Under the pieces are notes generated by a model that ran no database searches, had not been told where the DNA came from, and saw nothing but the letters and a program-made list of their open reading frames with translations. From NCBI RefSeq assembly GCF_033439725.1, contig NW_026944393.1:310001-374000 (forward strand): 64,000 bases of DNA, read 5' to 3'. Positions 31,201 through 44,606 of the stretch are shown piece by piece (position 1 is the stretch's first letter; every line of letters begins with the position of its first letter). This stretch comes from Neurospora tetraspora (Eukaryota > Ascomycota > Sordariomycetes > Sordariales > Sordariaceae). A program made the translations under genes and the position numbers.

Positions 31201-34200
31201 TTTAAAAATATTATCATATTCTTTATCTTAATGCTAATTACCAGTCTTCTTAATTAATTTATATAGAGGTTTGCCTATAATTAAGAATCTTATTATAAAT
31301 TTTCTATAGAAGTTGGTAAGATTTAGGAAATGCTATAGTTGGCGCTTATTTATTAGTACCTCCTATTTAATAATTATTTTTACTTTCTTAGGATTTATTT
31401 TAATACCGCTTGGAGTAATAATTAAACTTAAATATTTAGTCTTCTACGTATAGAATTCGTACTTATCAATATCGATTTGTAAGCCTGCGTCGATAAAGCG
31501 TTAGAATATTTCTTTAATATATTTAATATATTCTTCGTATATTTCTAAGAAGATTAGGACGTTATCGAAATATATTGTAATATATATATGTAAAATATTA
31601 TATAATATATCATTAATAAAGTTCTAAAACGAGGTTAGCGTTCTAAATAAATTAAAGGGATATATTAACGATTCGTATAAACTGAACTATGTAATGAAAG
31701 TTATTAGTTATTTATAGCCTTCTATTATACGAAATCTATTAAAAGCGATAATAATATTTACCTTTATAAATTATTTAATTTTGTAATTAGTATTTAAAGT
31801 TGTTTTAATTAAAGGTAAAGAATATTTATTTTTTAATAAAATATTATTTATACTTTTATAATCGATGTAAATTCTTACGCCGCCGCTTAATTTATATATT
31901 AATAATATTAAGGAAGCTACGTCGGACGTTGAAAGTTAAATAAAACTTTTTATTAAATTATCGTCGAATTATTATTTAATAATTTTAAATTTTTAAAGGG
32001 ATATTAAGTATACTTTTAAATATAATAGAACTTTATTCCCTAGTTTTAATTTGATTTTATAGTCGTAGGACTTATATTTTAATATTACGTCGGTATCCTT
32101 AAGGTTAGCTATTTTTAAAAGGTCTTTATATTCGTTTAGGAATTTGGTTTTAACTTCCTTAAATATATATTTAATTTATTAAATCTTTCTATAAACTTCT
32201 GCACGTCCTCCTCTATAATACTATAAATTTTATCGATTTCGGTCAACGGCGTTAGCTATCCGGGCTCTTCTAGGTCCTTACTTTCCTCCGGGTCAGCTAG
32301 TAATGTTAAATTTGTTTCGGTTAAGCCCAAATTATAAACCTAATTTATAAATAAATAGGCGGTTTCCTCCAATTTTAAAGACGTAGCCGAGATTCGCTCC
32401 CCTATAATTTTAACTTTATAAATATCGATGAAATTATAAATTTCTTTACTTTCAAAATATTATTTATATAGTTTTCCCCGGCCCTATATAATATTTTATT
32501 AAGCGTCTTCGGATAATATTAATATTAATACGTAGGGTTTATCCTTTTAAGCTTCTTAAAGTTCCGCCTAAGTAATTAAATTAATTTTAACCCCCTTTAT
32601 TTATAAATTGAGTATAAAGGTATTAGTATTAATAAGTTTAAAATCCTTTAAATTTAGGGGACTTATTTCGATTATTAATTTAAATAGTTAGGAGTAAGTG
32701 TATTTAAGCCATTCTAATTTCGTTATAGTCTATACCCTACGTCCCCCTATCGTTTATACCCTCGCTTTAATTTTAATTAAATTTAATTTCCTTATAGGAC
32801 TGAAAAGTTCTTTAAAATTCTTTATTAATACCGGCTGCGAGGGAGACTCTATTATTACGGCTTAATTTCCCCTAAATACTTCCGTAATATCCACATTAAT
32901 TACTTAAATTAACGTTTTCTTATTATTAATAATATATTGCCTGTTTCAGGCTTTTTACATTCTTTTAATTTTATTAGAGTCTATTTCCGTATTAATATTG
33001 AAATTTAAATTTATATCCGAACCTATTTCTAATTTAAATATAAGTATAAATTTAAAGATTACTATAATTACGGCCGCTATAGGGTAATCTATCTTTATAC
33101 TTACGTACGCTAAATTTTAAATAATTCTATTAATTATTGAATTAATATTTTAAATATAGAATTATAATTAAGGCTAGCTTAAAGTAATTAGATATTCGGC
33201 CGCTACATTAGTTATAAAGAATTTAATAATTTCTTTATAATTACCAATACGTATTATTATTTTTATATATTACTCTACCTATTCTTTAAGCCCGCTATCG
33301 GTTAGATATAAGGGTTTTATTTTATCTAATTATTTAAATTCTAAATAGGTTCGTTTTATAAAAGACCGATTAATAAAAGCTTTACTAGAGTAGTTAAATC
33401 AATTACTAATATATATTTTATTTCCTTATTACGCAAGGGATATTAAAGGTATGTAAATAAGAGAATTGTATTTTATTTATAAAATTCTAAATCATTTAAT
33501 AATAATTATTTATTATTCTAATAATTAAGGGTTTAATAAATATTTATTTTCTTAGTTATTAACTTCCTTCCTTTCCTTCCTTATATCTTATTTAAATACC
33601 CCTAATTGTATTTTAAGCCTGGGGTTCGCTATTTCCCTATTAGGCCGGAACGGCCGGAATAGCCGGGGCGGTTAGAGCCGTTAGAATTATTAGAATTGCG
33701 GCTGGGTTAGCCGTATCCATTATAGTACGGTTAGTAATTAGGGCTTTCCTATATATATTAATACTTAGGTTATTACTTTTATTAGCGGTCTATTTATTGC
33801 GACTACTAAAATGAATATTATTAATATATTAGCAAACTATATAGCCGTTCTATCTATAATTTATATATAGGTTCTTATTATAACGGTCTTATAGAACGTT
33901 TCTATAAATTTCCTTAAATTTAACGCGGTCGATCTTTATAGTATTAGGGCCTTTTAATTTATTATTACTATTACTACCGTTATTATTATTATTAGCAGTA
34001 CCCTAGTTTCTATTATTGCGGAAAGTAACTTTATTTAGTAATTTAATTAGATTATAATAGAATATAATTTATTTAATTTGAATATTATAAATTGGAGATA
34101 AAGTTTAATAAATAATCATTTTACTTAAATCTTTCGAAATTTTGACTTTAAATATATGTACCTTCGTTATTATATTATAATTATAATAATTGATTGATAT

Positions 34201-34617
34201 AACGAATTAGGCTTCGAAATTGTAATAATTAATAAATTTGCTTATTTATTTAAATTGGGCTAGAGCCTTCTTAATTACGGCTACGACGTTTCCTTATTTA
34301 AAACGGGAATTAAAATAAGTTAAAAATTCCTCGCTTATAAATTAAATCTACGCAGTTAAACAATAAAAATTATCCAAAATCTTCTAAAAGTATTCGGCGA
34401 TAGTAACTTTAACCTCGCTACTTAAATAAAATATTATATATAATAATTTAGTCTTTTTATTAGAAAAGGCGTAAATATCGACTATTTATTTAGTACCAAT
34501 ACTAGTATATTAAGTTATAAAAGAGTTATGGTATTTAAAAATATTAGTTTCTTCGCCCGTAAAGTACTTAGGGTTTTTATAAAAATTACGATAATAATCG
34601 CCGCTATTCTGAAGTTA

Positions 34618-34675
34618 AGGGGGAAGGGCTTAGGGTTAGGGGGGAGGAGGGGGAGGAGGAGGGGGGGAGCGGGTA
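34618..34675 (+). repeat. G-rich island inside the RIP-degraded element
   Basis: Nearly pure purine sequence with many runs of four or more G stands out in surroundings that are mostly A and T. On the minus strand, which is the coding strand of the inner element, it would encode Pro/Ser/Leu-rich gag sequence. The tract contains no CpA or TpG except at its margins, so RIP has no substrate in it. It could form G-quadruplexes. Confidence 0.7.
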
Positions 34676-36043
34676 GGAAACCGCCGCTTTTATTACTTAA
34701 GAAATTATTATTTCTATTACCCAGGAAACCGCCACTTCTACCGCCGCCGGGACTTCCGGGACCGCTAGGATAATTAAAACCGAATCCTCCGCTATTAGGA
34801 CTATTATTTATACCAAAACCTAAGTTTAATTTTCTAGGGCAACTATTGTTAGGACCGCCGCCTATATTGCCAAAACTACCCGCGCCTGATCTTCTAAGGC
34901 TTCTATCATTAAAATTACTATTTATATTAATAATTCCTATCCCTAATCCTTTAGGGCCGCTATTACCATCCTAAGCGTTAATATTATAAATGTAATTCGT
35001 TCCTCTAGGGACTTCTTCTATACCTTTATTTTCGACCGAGGTCTTAAATTTAGCCGTATCGATATTAATTTAGGCTTTACCCTTAATAATAATTTTATTT
35101 TCCTTAATAAAACGAAGGTTAATTTAGAATTCCTTAACTTATTCTCAAGCTTTAGTAAATTCTTCACCGGAAATTTTTGCCGCAATTTTAATAGATATTA
35201 CTTTAGTTAATACTTTAATTAATTGGGTACAGCTATCTTCCGAAATCGTATTGGCTATCTTTAATTAATTTAGGAGGTTCTAATAATTGTTTTCTTTCTT
35301 ATTAATTGTAATTATTAGGTTATAGTCGAATTAGTTTTTATTTTGTTCGAGAGTAGTTATTTTGAATTATAACGAAGTATTAATTGTTAATAATTAGGTT
35401 ATATTAAACCTATAAGGTATTAAATTATTCGATAAAATATTTCTTTATAGTTTCGAAGGTATTAATACGCTTAATTGCTTTATTAGCGTTAATTTTAATC
35501 TTCTTAATATAAACTTTAGCCTCCTATTTGAATTCGAACGCCCGGTTTTGTTAGGCTATAATTTCTTTATTTAATTCGTTAACCTTGTTATTAAAATAAT
35601 AAAGTAACTTTATAATTTTCTTATAACTATATATTTATATTACGAAGTTAGGTAAGACCTTTAGGCTTAAATTGGAGTTATTACTGTAGATAGCTAATAG
35701 AACGTTGAAACTATTTAATAATAACGGAAAGATTGTAGCGAAGTCGATTTGATTATCGCTAAGGATTTAAATATTAAATATCTTATTTAGGTAGTTAGAA
35801 TAATTAAAATAAGAAAGAAACATTTATTATATTGATCTTCTATAATATTCGCGCTTATAATATTTTTAAATACTTATTTAATATCGATTATTATCGTAAT
35901 AAATCCTTAATTTAAGACGGGCGATTGCACAATTCGCCGAAAAGTAATATCGCGAAGACTAGGTTATTACAATAATTCCTATTAAATTTAATTAATCCGA
36001 AATTATTTATTACGTTTTAACGCGAAGGTTAAGTACAATAAAG

Positions 36044-36308
36044 TATTACGGGGCGCAAGCAAGTACTAAAGTAAGACTTTGATTGTTGTACGAAGAATAG
36101 GAAGAGAGTCCTATACGCGTACGAGAACTATATAGGGTATAGGGTATAAGTCTATAGATATAGACCTACCCAGAACAGCCATGCCGTTATATAACAGCTA
36201 GAAGGCTAAATATACTGCAACCAGAAAGCTGCACTCAGCTGGCTGCACTAATGCAGTATATGTGCATGTGCACCTATATATAGGAACAAGGTAGTAATGC
36301 CTGTGATA
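36044..36308 (-). repeat. LTR of the inner element (right, 5' LTR in element orientation)
   Basis: It begins TATTACGGGG (altered TGTCAC) and ends TGTGATA (altered GTGACA). It is immediately followed by AATAA, the second copy of the target duplication. Confidence 0.85.
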
Positions 36309-39300
36309 AATAATTTTTTAGAGCCTTTAACCACCTTCTCTATAATAATATTATCGCCGCCTATATTTAGACCTAAGAAGTATAAAAAGAATTTAAAACC
36401 TATAAAACTAAATTCGCTACCGCCTAGTACGATATTAAATAGCGTAACAACAATATTGATATAATTTAAATTTAAACCCTCCTTTGTATATAGGAAGTTG
36501 TTAAAAATTATAATAAAATTATTTAAAACTTTTATAATAACTACGCTAACGAATTTGCCGCTATCCGTAATATTTATTCTAACGTCGTTAATACTCTTAA
36601 TAACAATATTATTGCCCTAAAATAAGAATTCGCCGATTTCTACGTAAATTTGAAAAAGGTATACAAAAAGCAACGTAATAAATATTTTAAATACGTTAAC
36701 GACCTTTGTTAACGTTTTATCGCCGCTTCTAAAGCCGAGCCCATCCCTAAACCCAAAATTATCCTACCCCCTCATAAAGACCCTAGTAACGATGAAGACC
36801 CCAAAAACCCGAAATAATAACTTCTAATAATAATAGTAACTATAGGTCGGTATCGTATATTATTGTATTTCCCGCTTTCGATAGCAAAAACACCTCTATC
36901 GAACGTATTATTAAATATTATACCTAGCGTCTCCGTATTAAATTTATTTAAATTAAGAAGCCGAAGATTTTTATTAATAAATATTCGAAATTCTTATTAA
37001 TCGCCCGCTCTATTAAAAGCCCTCCTTTTGAAATTATCGAGACTGAATTCAATAAGGTTTTTACTAATAAACCCGTTAAATAAAATACTACCTTCGAATT
37101 AATTGACGAATTCGATAAAAAAATACAATAACGTCGACGTCGTTATATATTCTCGTCGTAAATTAGAAGAATTGAAAATAATTAAAAGAATAAAGTAGTA
37201 AAATTTCGAAGAAAAGTTTACGCTCCTTATCGATTATTATAATTTTAATAATAGTATAAAAATTTACTACTTTCGTTAAAAAATTAATGAATATATCCGT
37301 ACTACTTTCGTTTACTAGAGCGATTAGTCCGCTAATAATAAATACGAAGAATAATTTATTAAAGTCCGCAACTTAACTAAAAATTTAGAGGATAAGGATT
37401 AGTACGAAACAAACGCTAACCCTTTCTATAAAACTAATATTATCGTTAATACTTCTAATACCCCTGTTCCCGAAGTTAATACTAATTAAAGTGGTAACGC
37501 TATAGACTTTAACGCTATATCCGCTTCTAATATCTAATTCTTTCGTATAATCGATAATAAAACTTTCGAATTCTATAAAAAGAATAGAATATATATTCGT
37601 TATGATAAGAAGGGTTATTTCGCAGCCGAATATTATTTTTATATTAATTTTAAAAGAGAAGTTAAACTTTCTAATTATAATAAAAAAATAAAAATAAGAA
37701 TAACGGTAATAATAATAATAATAATAATGGCGGTAGCAACGGCGGCTAATAACCTGCTTAGGGTTAATACGATTACGGCTAATAGCGTCCCTATAACGGC
37801 GGCGGCTATTAAATTAATACTATAAGCGCTACCCCTCCTATAAAAACTCTAACTCCTAATACCCCTAATCTCGGCCCCGGCGGTTACTATTACGTAATTT
37901 TTATTCATTAGCCCAGTGTTATTACCCTTATTATAAGCAACGAAAATAATTCTATTTATAATTAAGGAAATATATAGCCTCCTAATTAAATCGTACTTAG
38001 AAATATTAATCTATAGGATAAGGAGGAAAATAAAGGCCTATCCCTATATAATTAAATATTATAAAAATAAATAAATCTTTAATAAATAATTATTATAAAT
38101 ACCCTAATTTATTAAATCTTTCTATTTATTTATCCTATAGACCGTATAAATTACATTATTCTACTCTTATTAATAACGGCTATACTATTATTAAGGTTAT
38201 TAACCGTCGTTTCATTTATCGTTACCAATTCCCTTATTTTAAATTAGCAACCTCTAAATTATTTTACTTCGCTGACGGCTATATTAAAAGTAGTATTATT
38301 TACTTTTCTAAATTAATAATAGAAGCGGGTATTTACTACGAAGTTATCCACGTACTTATTTATAATTTAGCCGAAAATAACCCTATTATTTTAAGTTATC
38401 CTTAATTAATTTACTATATTCCTAATATTAATTAGCCCAATGACTCTCTTTATTTTAATTCCGCTTATAAATAACGCAATTACTTCCTTTATAGAATTTT
38501 AATTTACTTTCGTTACGCTCCATTAATTAAATGGTATACCCTTTTAATATCCTCGGCTAAGATAATTAATATGCGCCCTATATATAAAAAACCATCTTAC
38601 GAAGAAGTCCCTAACGAAGGGGAATTAAAGTAGTTATTACAATCGGAATCTGCGCGCTATCTGTCTATTTCCGCAATTGTAAAAAGGGCCGCTTATTAAT
38701 AGTTTAATTATTTTAAAAATTAGGTCCCTAACTAATTAAAAACTACGCCTATTGGTAAACCCCTTAATAGCCCGGGCTAAATATTTATATTCGCTACCTT
38801 ACCCCCGATTAAACCCTACGTATTTTTAATACCCTATTAAATAATTAAGGGAGTCTATACTAGTAATATTAAATACTATATATTAATTAAATTTTATAGT
38901 ATCCCCAAAAGCCCTATTAACCCTAAGAATATTAAAGAATTATCTGTACTGAATTTTAATTAGCTAATCGAAAAATATATATTATAAATTATCTATCCAA
39001 TTCGAATTAATATAAAGGAGGATATTAAACGAATAATTAAGGAAAATAAAGTAAAGGAGGAGGGAAGAGCCTTAAACCCTAAAAATATTAATAATAGTTT
39101 AACAGAGGATATATTAAAGGAAATATTAAGAGGGAAAAATCAAAATATAAAAAATTCTTTAGCAATTATTTCTATTAATAAATCAATATTCTAATTAATA
39201 AAGGGGACGAAGATACGTTGCGTATAATAAGGGTAGCCAATTCTATCTATTTTATTAATAAGGATAAGGATTTTTTCCGTTGGGAGAAGGTTATTAACGA

Positions 39301-42300
39301 TTATTTTATAGCTAATAATATTTTTATTAGTAAAATTACATTAAAGGATATTACTAAATTTTATAAAAAGGCCAATAAACCCCTTAAGACCGACGCTCAA
39401 ATTTAAACCAAACTCTCCAAATAATATTAGTACTATATTAATACGTTTAAATAAGAAGGCGCTAAAATCCTTCCCCCTATTCAATTTTACAATTTTAAGT
39501 TCGAACTCTACTTGAAAACTACGCCGCCCGCCTTTCGCGGCCGCGCTTTTAATCCTAATAGATTTAACGTTATTAAAAAATAAATTGACAATAACTTTAA
39601 AAAGAAATTTATTAAACTCTCCTAATCTAAAGTATTAGTACCGGTTTTATTCGTTAAGAAGCTAAATAATAAAGTATACGTCTATATTAATTATAAAGTA
39701 TTAATAATATTATTCTTAAATTTTATTACTCCCTACTATTAATTAAAAAAACCCTTAATACAATTTACTGTATTAAAATTTTTACTAAATTCAATATAAT
39801 TACTACCTTTAACCGTATCCGCATTAAATAGGGCTACAAGTAGCTAACCGCTTTTATTATATAGTTTAGTCTATTTAAATTATTAATAATACTTTTTAAT
39901 TTACAATACGCCCTAAGGGCTTTCTAAAATTATATTAATATTATTCTTTATAATATCCTCGACGTCTACGCGACCGCTTATTTCAATAATATCCTCATCT
40001 ACTCCGACAACGTACAAGACCACGAACACTATATTAACAATATATTTAATAAATTCCTTAAAGTAAACTTTAACCTTGATATTACTAGATACGAATTCTA
40101 TATAATATATACGAAGTACCTAGGTTTAATTATTACGCCAAACAGTATTGAAATAGACCTAAAAAAGGTTAAAGTAATTACCGAATACTAGGCCTCCGAA
40201 TCCAAAAAATTCCTACAATCCTTTTTAAATTTTATAAACTTCTACTAACACTTTATAAAAGAATTTTCAACTATAACGACCCTACTTTATGAATTTATTA
40301 AGAAAGATACAGTTTAGACTTAGAACGGTAACTACTAGAAAACTTTCAAATCTTTAAAGAAGGCCTTTATTAAGGGACCCGTATTAAAAATTTACAATTA
40401 AATTAAAAAGATTATTGTCGAAACAAATACTTCCAATTAAATTACTAGCGGTATCCTATCCCAATACGATAACGACGGCGTACTTTACCCCATCGCCTAC
40501 TTTTCGGCTAAATATACCTCCTAAGAATATAACTACAACATATACAATAAGGAATTACTAACTATTATTAAGGCTCTAAAGGAATAGAAGCCGGAACTCG
40601 AAGGAACCTAATAATTATTCAATATCTTAATAGACTATAAAAACCTATAGACCTTTACGACTAATAAATAACTAACTTAACGCTATATACAATAATCTTA
40701 ATTCCTATTACAATTTAACTTTCTAATTAAATACACCCCGGGCTCAAAGAACCTTCGCCCTAATACTTTAAACCGCAAACCCAATAACCAACCCGCGGGT
40801 ATTCAAAACGACCGCCTAATCGCCCGTAAGAGAACTCTACTAAACCCTTTATAATTCGAAGAAAATTATTTCGAAAACCCTACAACTAATTTCTCCCTTT
40901 ACTTATTAAATATAAACGACTTTAATAATAAATTAACCAACGACCTAATCCGGGTAAACTACAAGATTTTTATATTCTCATCAAAATTAGTCTCTTATTT
41001 AACAAATAAAGCAAAACGCTAATAATCATTAATAATCGGAAAGGTCTTCTAGAATACCTTTTTAAAATATTACATCGTTAATAATATCGCAAAATAGCAG
41101 GACAGAATCATTATCAACCCTTACAACAAAGAATTCTAACTCTAATTAATTAACCGCTAATACAATTCCCTAGGCGCAAACCACCCTAACTACAACACTA
41201 TATACGAACTCTTATAACGTAAATTCTATTAAGAGGGAATATATAATAACGTATGGATCTTCTACAAAGGATATCTTCCCTACACAAAAGCTAAATTAAT
41301 TAAACAAAGCTTCGCTAATTACTTTAAGCCCGTAACCGTATCCCTAATACTATAAAAGGACATTATAATCGATTATATTACCCTATTATCGGAAAGTACC
41401 CACCTCGGCCAGACTTTCAAACACATCCCTATCGTCGTCGACTAGTTAATTAAAATACGGTACTATATTCCGACTATAACCTTAAAAGCCAAAGAATTCA
41501 CAAACTGCTTTATAAACTATATCTACTCAATTTATAATCTAATAAATACTATCCTATCTAATAAAAGTATTTAATTTACATTATATTTCTAATCTACCCT
41601 TTATAAAAAACTATCTATTATTCGTAAATTAATTTCCGCTTTCTACCCCTAAATTAATATTTAAACTGAACGGATTAACGCCGAAATAAAATAATTCTTA
41701 CAATTCTATATTAATTAAATATAAATAAATGAAGTAAAATAATTACCAATTATATAATTTATTAATAATAACGCCGTATCGTTATTAATAAATATCTCCC
41801 CCTTCTTTGCCAATTATAGTCACTATCTATAAATAAATACTAAGCCCCGTATACTACCCCCCCCCCCAAATTTGTTACCAACCTAATTAAAAGAATACTA
41901 TAAAGTTTTTAAATTCGCGGACTACTTATAAAAGATCTAAGACTTCGTAATTTAATAAATTTACCGTACTTAGGAACGGTACAAAGATAATACTAATAGG
42001 AAACGTATTAACTCCTCCAAATACTACCTAAACAATATAATCCTATTGGATACGATAAATCTCGCTAATAATCGCCTATATTTAAAGCTCTACCCTCAAT
42101 AGGAAAGCCCCTTCCATATCGTACGAACTAAAAATTATATAATATATTTAGCGCTCCCAACGAATATAAAGTACATATTAATATTCTATATATTTATAGT
42201 ATAATTATAAATTGGGAAAGGCCTCTTTAATTAAAATATATCATTAAACATAAAAGTAAATAACGGTTAAATAACAATTAAAATAGACAACTACGAAAAA

Positions 42301-42918
42301 TAGAAGGAATAGGACTTTAAAAAGATTATCGACTATACCTAATTTAATAGTAATTCTTACTAATACTACCATATTAAGTAAAAGGGTAATAACTAACCGA
42401 TTTAGGAGCCTAAAAATTATATTATTAACTATAAAGAAATATTCTAACGCTTCTATAACAAATCTCCCGATTTACTTATACCCCCGGATATCTAAAATAT
42501 ATTAATATTTCGAACCCCGGCTATTACTCAAAATAACCTAGCGTTAATACCGGTACTGGCTATTCTAAAGCCCCCGTAGCGGTACTCCGCCCGCCTTATT
42601 CAACGAAAGACTACCGCCGCTGTAATTATACTAATATTGCGCCCACTCAATAGCACCCTACGTAAATACAAAATTAAAAACTTAGAAATAGCCTTTACGA
42701 AGATTTTAAAAAAATTAATAAATATTTAATGTAAACGTATACTGAGAATTTACTTCGTAAACTACGACGAGGAAAGTCTAGAGGTCGACCCGGGTACGCT
42801 ACTAGGGGAATTAACAATAGAAGAGAGGGTTTAATTAGAATTATTAAAGTAATAAACGTATTATTTTATATACATATAGATTTTTTTAACTCTATAAACT
42901 TCTTTTAAGGGGGGATAA

Positions 42919-43183
42919 TATTATGGGGCTAGCCTATAATGTGGTTGTATTGTACTGATTGTATATATGCCATACCAAAACTAGTGCTATAGCCCAGAAC
43001 TATACACTTATGCACTGGTTACATGCTCTAGTTACGTGTAGCCTTACGTGCGCGCGTACGGACTGGCCTACTGGGCTCCCGCCTATATAGCTAGTCCTCC
43101 ACGTATACTTCCCTTTCTCTCCCTCGTACAACAACGCATATCTTACCCTACCCCCAACGGTGCCCTCTCGCCCCGTGATAATA
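42919..43183 (+). repeat. 3' LTR of the outer element
   Basis: This is the partner of 27270-27534. It starts TATTATGGGGC after the polypurine tract and ends GCCCCGTGATAATA. It is less AT-rich than the 5' copy. Confidence 0.8.
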
Positions 43184-43586
43184 TATATCAATAGTTATAT
43201 CGTACCTAAATATCCCATTAATGGGAATGCCACAGCATTACATGGCTTTATCTCTCCCGTCGTCACCGGGTAGAGGTTCCAGGTCTTCAAGACCGCTGGT
43301 GAATGGCGCAGGAGTCGGTATCGTCACCAGAACGGGGATCCAGTTCAAACCTTGGTGAGAACCTCAACAAGGTTTGATGAGGTTCGTGACTGTGGAAGAT
43401 GGGACTCAGGTTCATCAAGGTCGCCCTCCATTCACTTCATTCCGTTTCGCTGCTTTATAAATATTCCGTCCTCGTAGTACCTGGCCAGAAAGCCTTTTCT
43501 CCTCACATGGGGATGCGACCAACTCGTACATCGCATTAGCAACCACATTGCCCCTAGTGCCTTCAAACTCGCGATCTTCTCCTACA
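43184..43586. other. Probable promoter and leader of the 43.6-kb gene
   Basis: This aligns with 45180-45450 upstream of the next paralogue: TGGTGAATGGC-CAGG, CAGTTCAAACCT, AAGGTTTGA, TCAAGGTCGC, and a -TTCACT-C block. It was duplicated together with the downstream gene. Confidence 0.6.
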
Positions 43587-44606
43587 ATGACAACAACCAA
43601 AACGCCATCCACTGGGGCCAACGAGGCCCTGGGAGTGACCCATAACCTCACAGCCTCTGCCAAACCAACGAAGCGGACGCTGAAGGAGACCGACTCCGAC
43701 AGTCCGACAAAGAAACGGCCGAAGGTGAGCGAGCAGAAGGATACCATTGCCAACGACTTAGTCGCCCCCCATGCAGACGACAACACTCGTCAGGCAGAAC
43801 ATACCAGCCTCTGGAACGATAAGCATCAAGCCCCTTACGAACACCTGAAAGGAAGATGCGCAAGCATAATCGAGAACACCTGCATCGACGACACAGCCAA
43901 CAACACAAGCAAGGCAACCTCAGACAGCAACAGGGGGATTTCAAAGGACGGCGGCGCCCCCGGAAACATCGAGGTCCAGCTAGACCGCATTGAAACCACA
44001 CTCGAGAAGCTCAACAAGCAGCAACAGGCGATGGAGCGACCAAGCGCGGTAGAGGACCTTTCAGCGTCAACGACCGACTCGCATTCTTCTGACCCTTCCG
44101 GTCCTCGCAACCAGAATTCTTCCTCATTGCCTTCACCTTCCGCTCCTCCTTTACCCAAGGTTTCTTCCAAGATGTCTAACAATAAGGCTTTCCCCAAACC
44201 CTCCCTCAGCCCCCATTCCTCACCCTGGAGTTGGCACCATATGCTTATTCAGAACGGCTGGGTAGCGAACCGCCCCCGCTCGTCCGCGAGACACTACATC
44301 CCGGCGCGCCGTTCAAGGGGAGGTCCCAAGGGCAGTTGGTCTAGCTTGTGCTATTCCACCTCTTCCGACAGGAGTGCTACTACGGAGCCGGAGCCAGAGC
44401 CGTTGCCTTCGCCATCGTCCGATACTAAAAACAGCGAACGGTCCCCTGTCCGACTTAGAGCGGTGCCGGGCACCAAGGCGGAGCGCCTTGCTGAGTACAT
44501 TAAATACTGGCAGAGGTCGGGAAAGCTTGATGAGGAGGAGAAAAGTCACGACAATGAAGCAGTGAAGCCGAAGACGAGATATAATCTGAGGAGTACTAGG
44601 AATTGA
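43587..44606 (+). CDS. NLS/coiled-coil orphan protein with GTKAERL motif, paralogue 1 (339 residues)
   Basis: The start is ATG at 43587 (MTTTKTPSTGANEALGV); upstream open sequence is leader. The protein begins with an NLS module (KRTLKETDSDSPTKKRPKV). It continues with a block shared with the next gene (SLWNDKHQAPYEHLKGR versus ALWNDTTREVYEHLKDR) and a short coiled coil (LDRIETTLEKLNKQQQAME). After a Ser/Pro-rich linker comes the C-terminal family motif VPGTKAERLAEYIKYWQRSG, then a basic end (KPKTRYNLRSTRN). No known domain is recognised. The order NLS, LWND block, coiled coil, linker, GTKAERL motif is preserved in the next gene, which argues for a real, selected protein family, probably nuclear. 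Confidence 0.7.
   Translation: MTTTKTPSTGANEALGVTHNLTASAKPTKRTLKETDSDSPTKKRPKVSEQKDTIANDLVAPHADDNTRQAEHTSLWNDKHQAPYEHLKGRCASIIENTCIDDTANNTSKATSDSNRGISKDGGAPGNIEVQLDRIETTLEKLNKQQQAMERPSAVEDLSASTTDSHSSDPSGPRNQNSSSLPSPSAPPLPKVSSKMSNNKAFPKPSLSPHSSPWSWHHMLIQNGWVANRPRSSARHYIPARRSRGGPKGSWSSLCYSTSSDRSATTEPEPEPLPSPSSDTKNSERSPVRLRAVPGTKAERLAEYIKYWQRSGKLDEEEKSHDNEAVKPKTRYNLRSTRN

Larger units (their letters stand above)
27999..36308 (-). mobile_element. Nested RIP-degraded gypsy-type LTR retrotransposon (inner element)
   Basis: The element is bounded by 265-bp direct LTRs and a perfect 5-bp target duplication (AATAA at 27994-27998 and 36309-36313). Orientation is minus: next to the left LTR the complementary strand carries a polypurine tract (AAGAGGGGGTAG), and the reverse-transcriptase motif reads on the minus strand at about 31470-31580 as IYFDNVLIF ... 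AGLQIDIDKYEF (expected YxDD, second Asp changed to Asn). The gag region would lie at the right (about 34.5-35.9 kb), where a proline/glycine-coding GC-rich patch survives. The length of 8310 bp suits a full-length gypsy element. The interior is saturated with TA and stop codons. It inserted about 460 bp downstream of the 5' LTR of the outer element and is therefore younger. Confidence 0.85.
27270..43183 (+). mobile_element. RIP-degraded Ty3/gypsy-type LTR retrotransposon (outer element)
   Basis: The 265-bp direct LTRs at each end differ almost only by C/T and G/A transitions. Own sequence is 27270-27998 plus about 36314-43183; the rest is a nested insertion. On the plus strand, out-of-frame remnants follow gypsy order: gag zinc-knuckle remnant at about 37560-37650 (RYDKKGYFAAEYYF, with the cysteines apparently lost to Tyr), retropepsin-like INNGYTIIKVINRRF at about 38170, reverse transcriptase with AYFNNILIYSDN at 39975-40010 (expected YLDD, both Asp now Asn), RNase H-like IVETNTSN ... 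LSQYDNDGVLYPIAYFS at 40390-40510, integrase-like and chromodomain-like remnants at 41380-42800 (RIYFVNYDEE). A polypurine tract (AAGGGGGGATAA) precedes the 3' LTR. Stops are everywhere, so the copy is dead. Ends are good to about 5 bp; the target duplication is obscured by flanking AT repeats. Confidence 0.85.

Noticed and set aside
34628-34642. Two TTAGGG-like words suggesting an interstitial telomere repeat
   Set aside because: Only two units, embedded in a coding-derived G-rich tract; chance is sufficient.
34528-34773. 81-codon open frame in the RIP block
   Set aside because: It is antisense to the inner element's gag and exists only because of the GC-rich island.
39218-39406. 62-codon open frame in the outer retrotransposon
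   Set aside because: It lies in degraded pol sequence between protease and reverse transcriptase and is a fragment of it, not a gene.
41857-41867. Run of eleven C in the AT-rich block
   Set aside because: Probably slippage or surviving coding sequence; no further structure around it.
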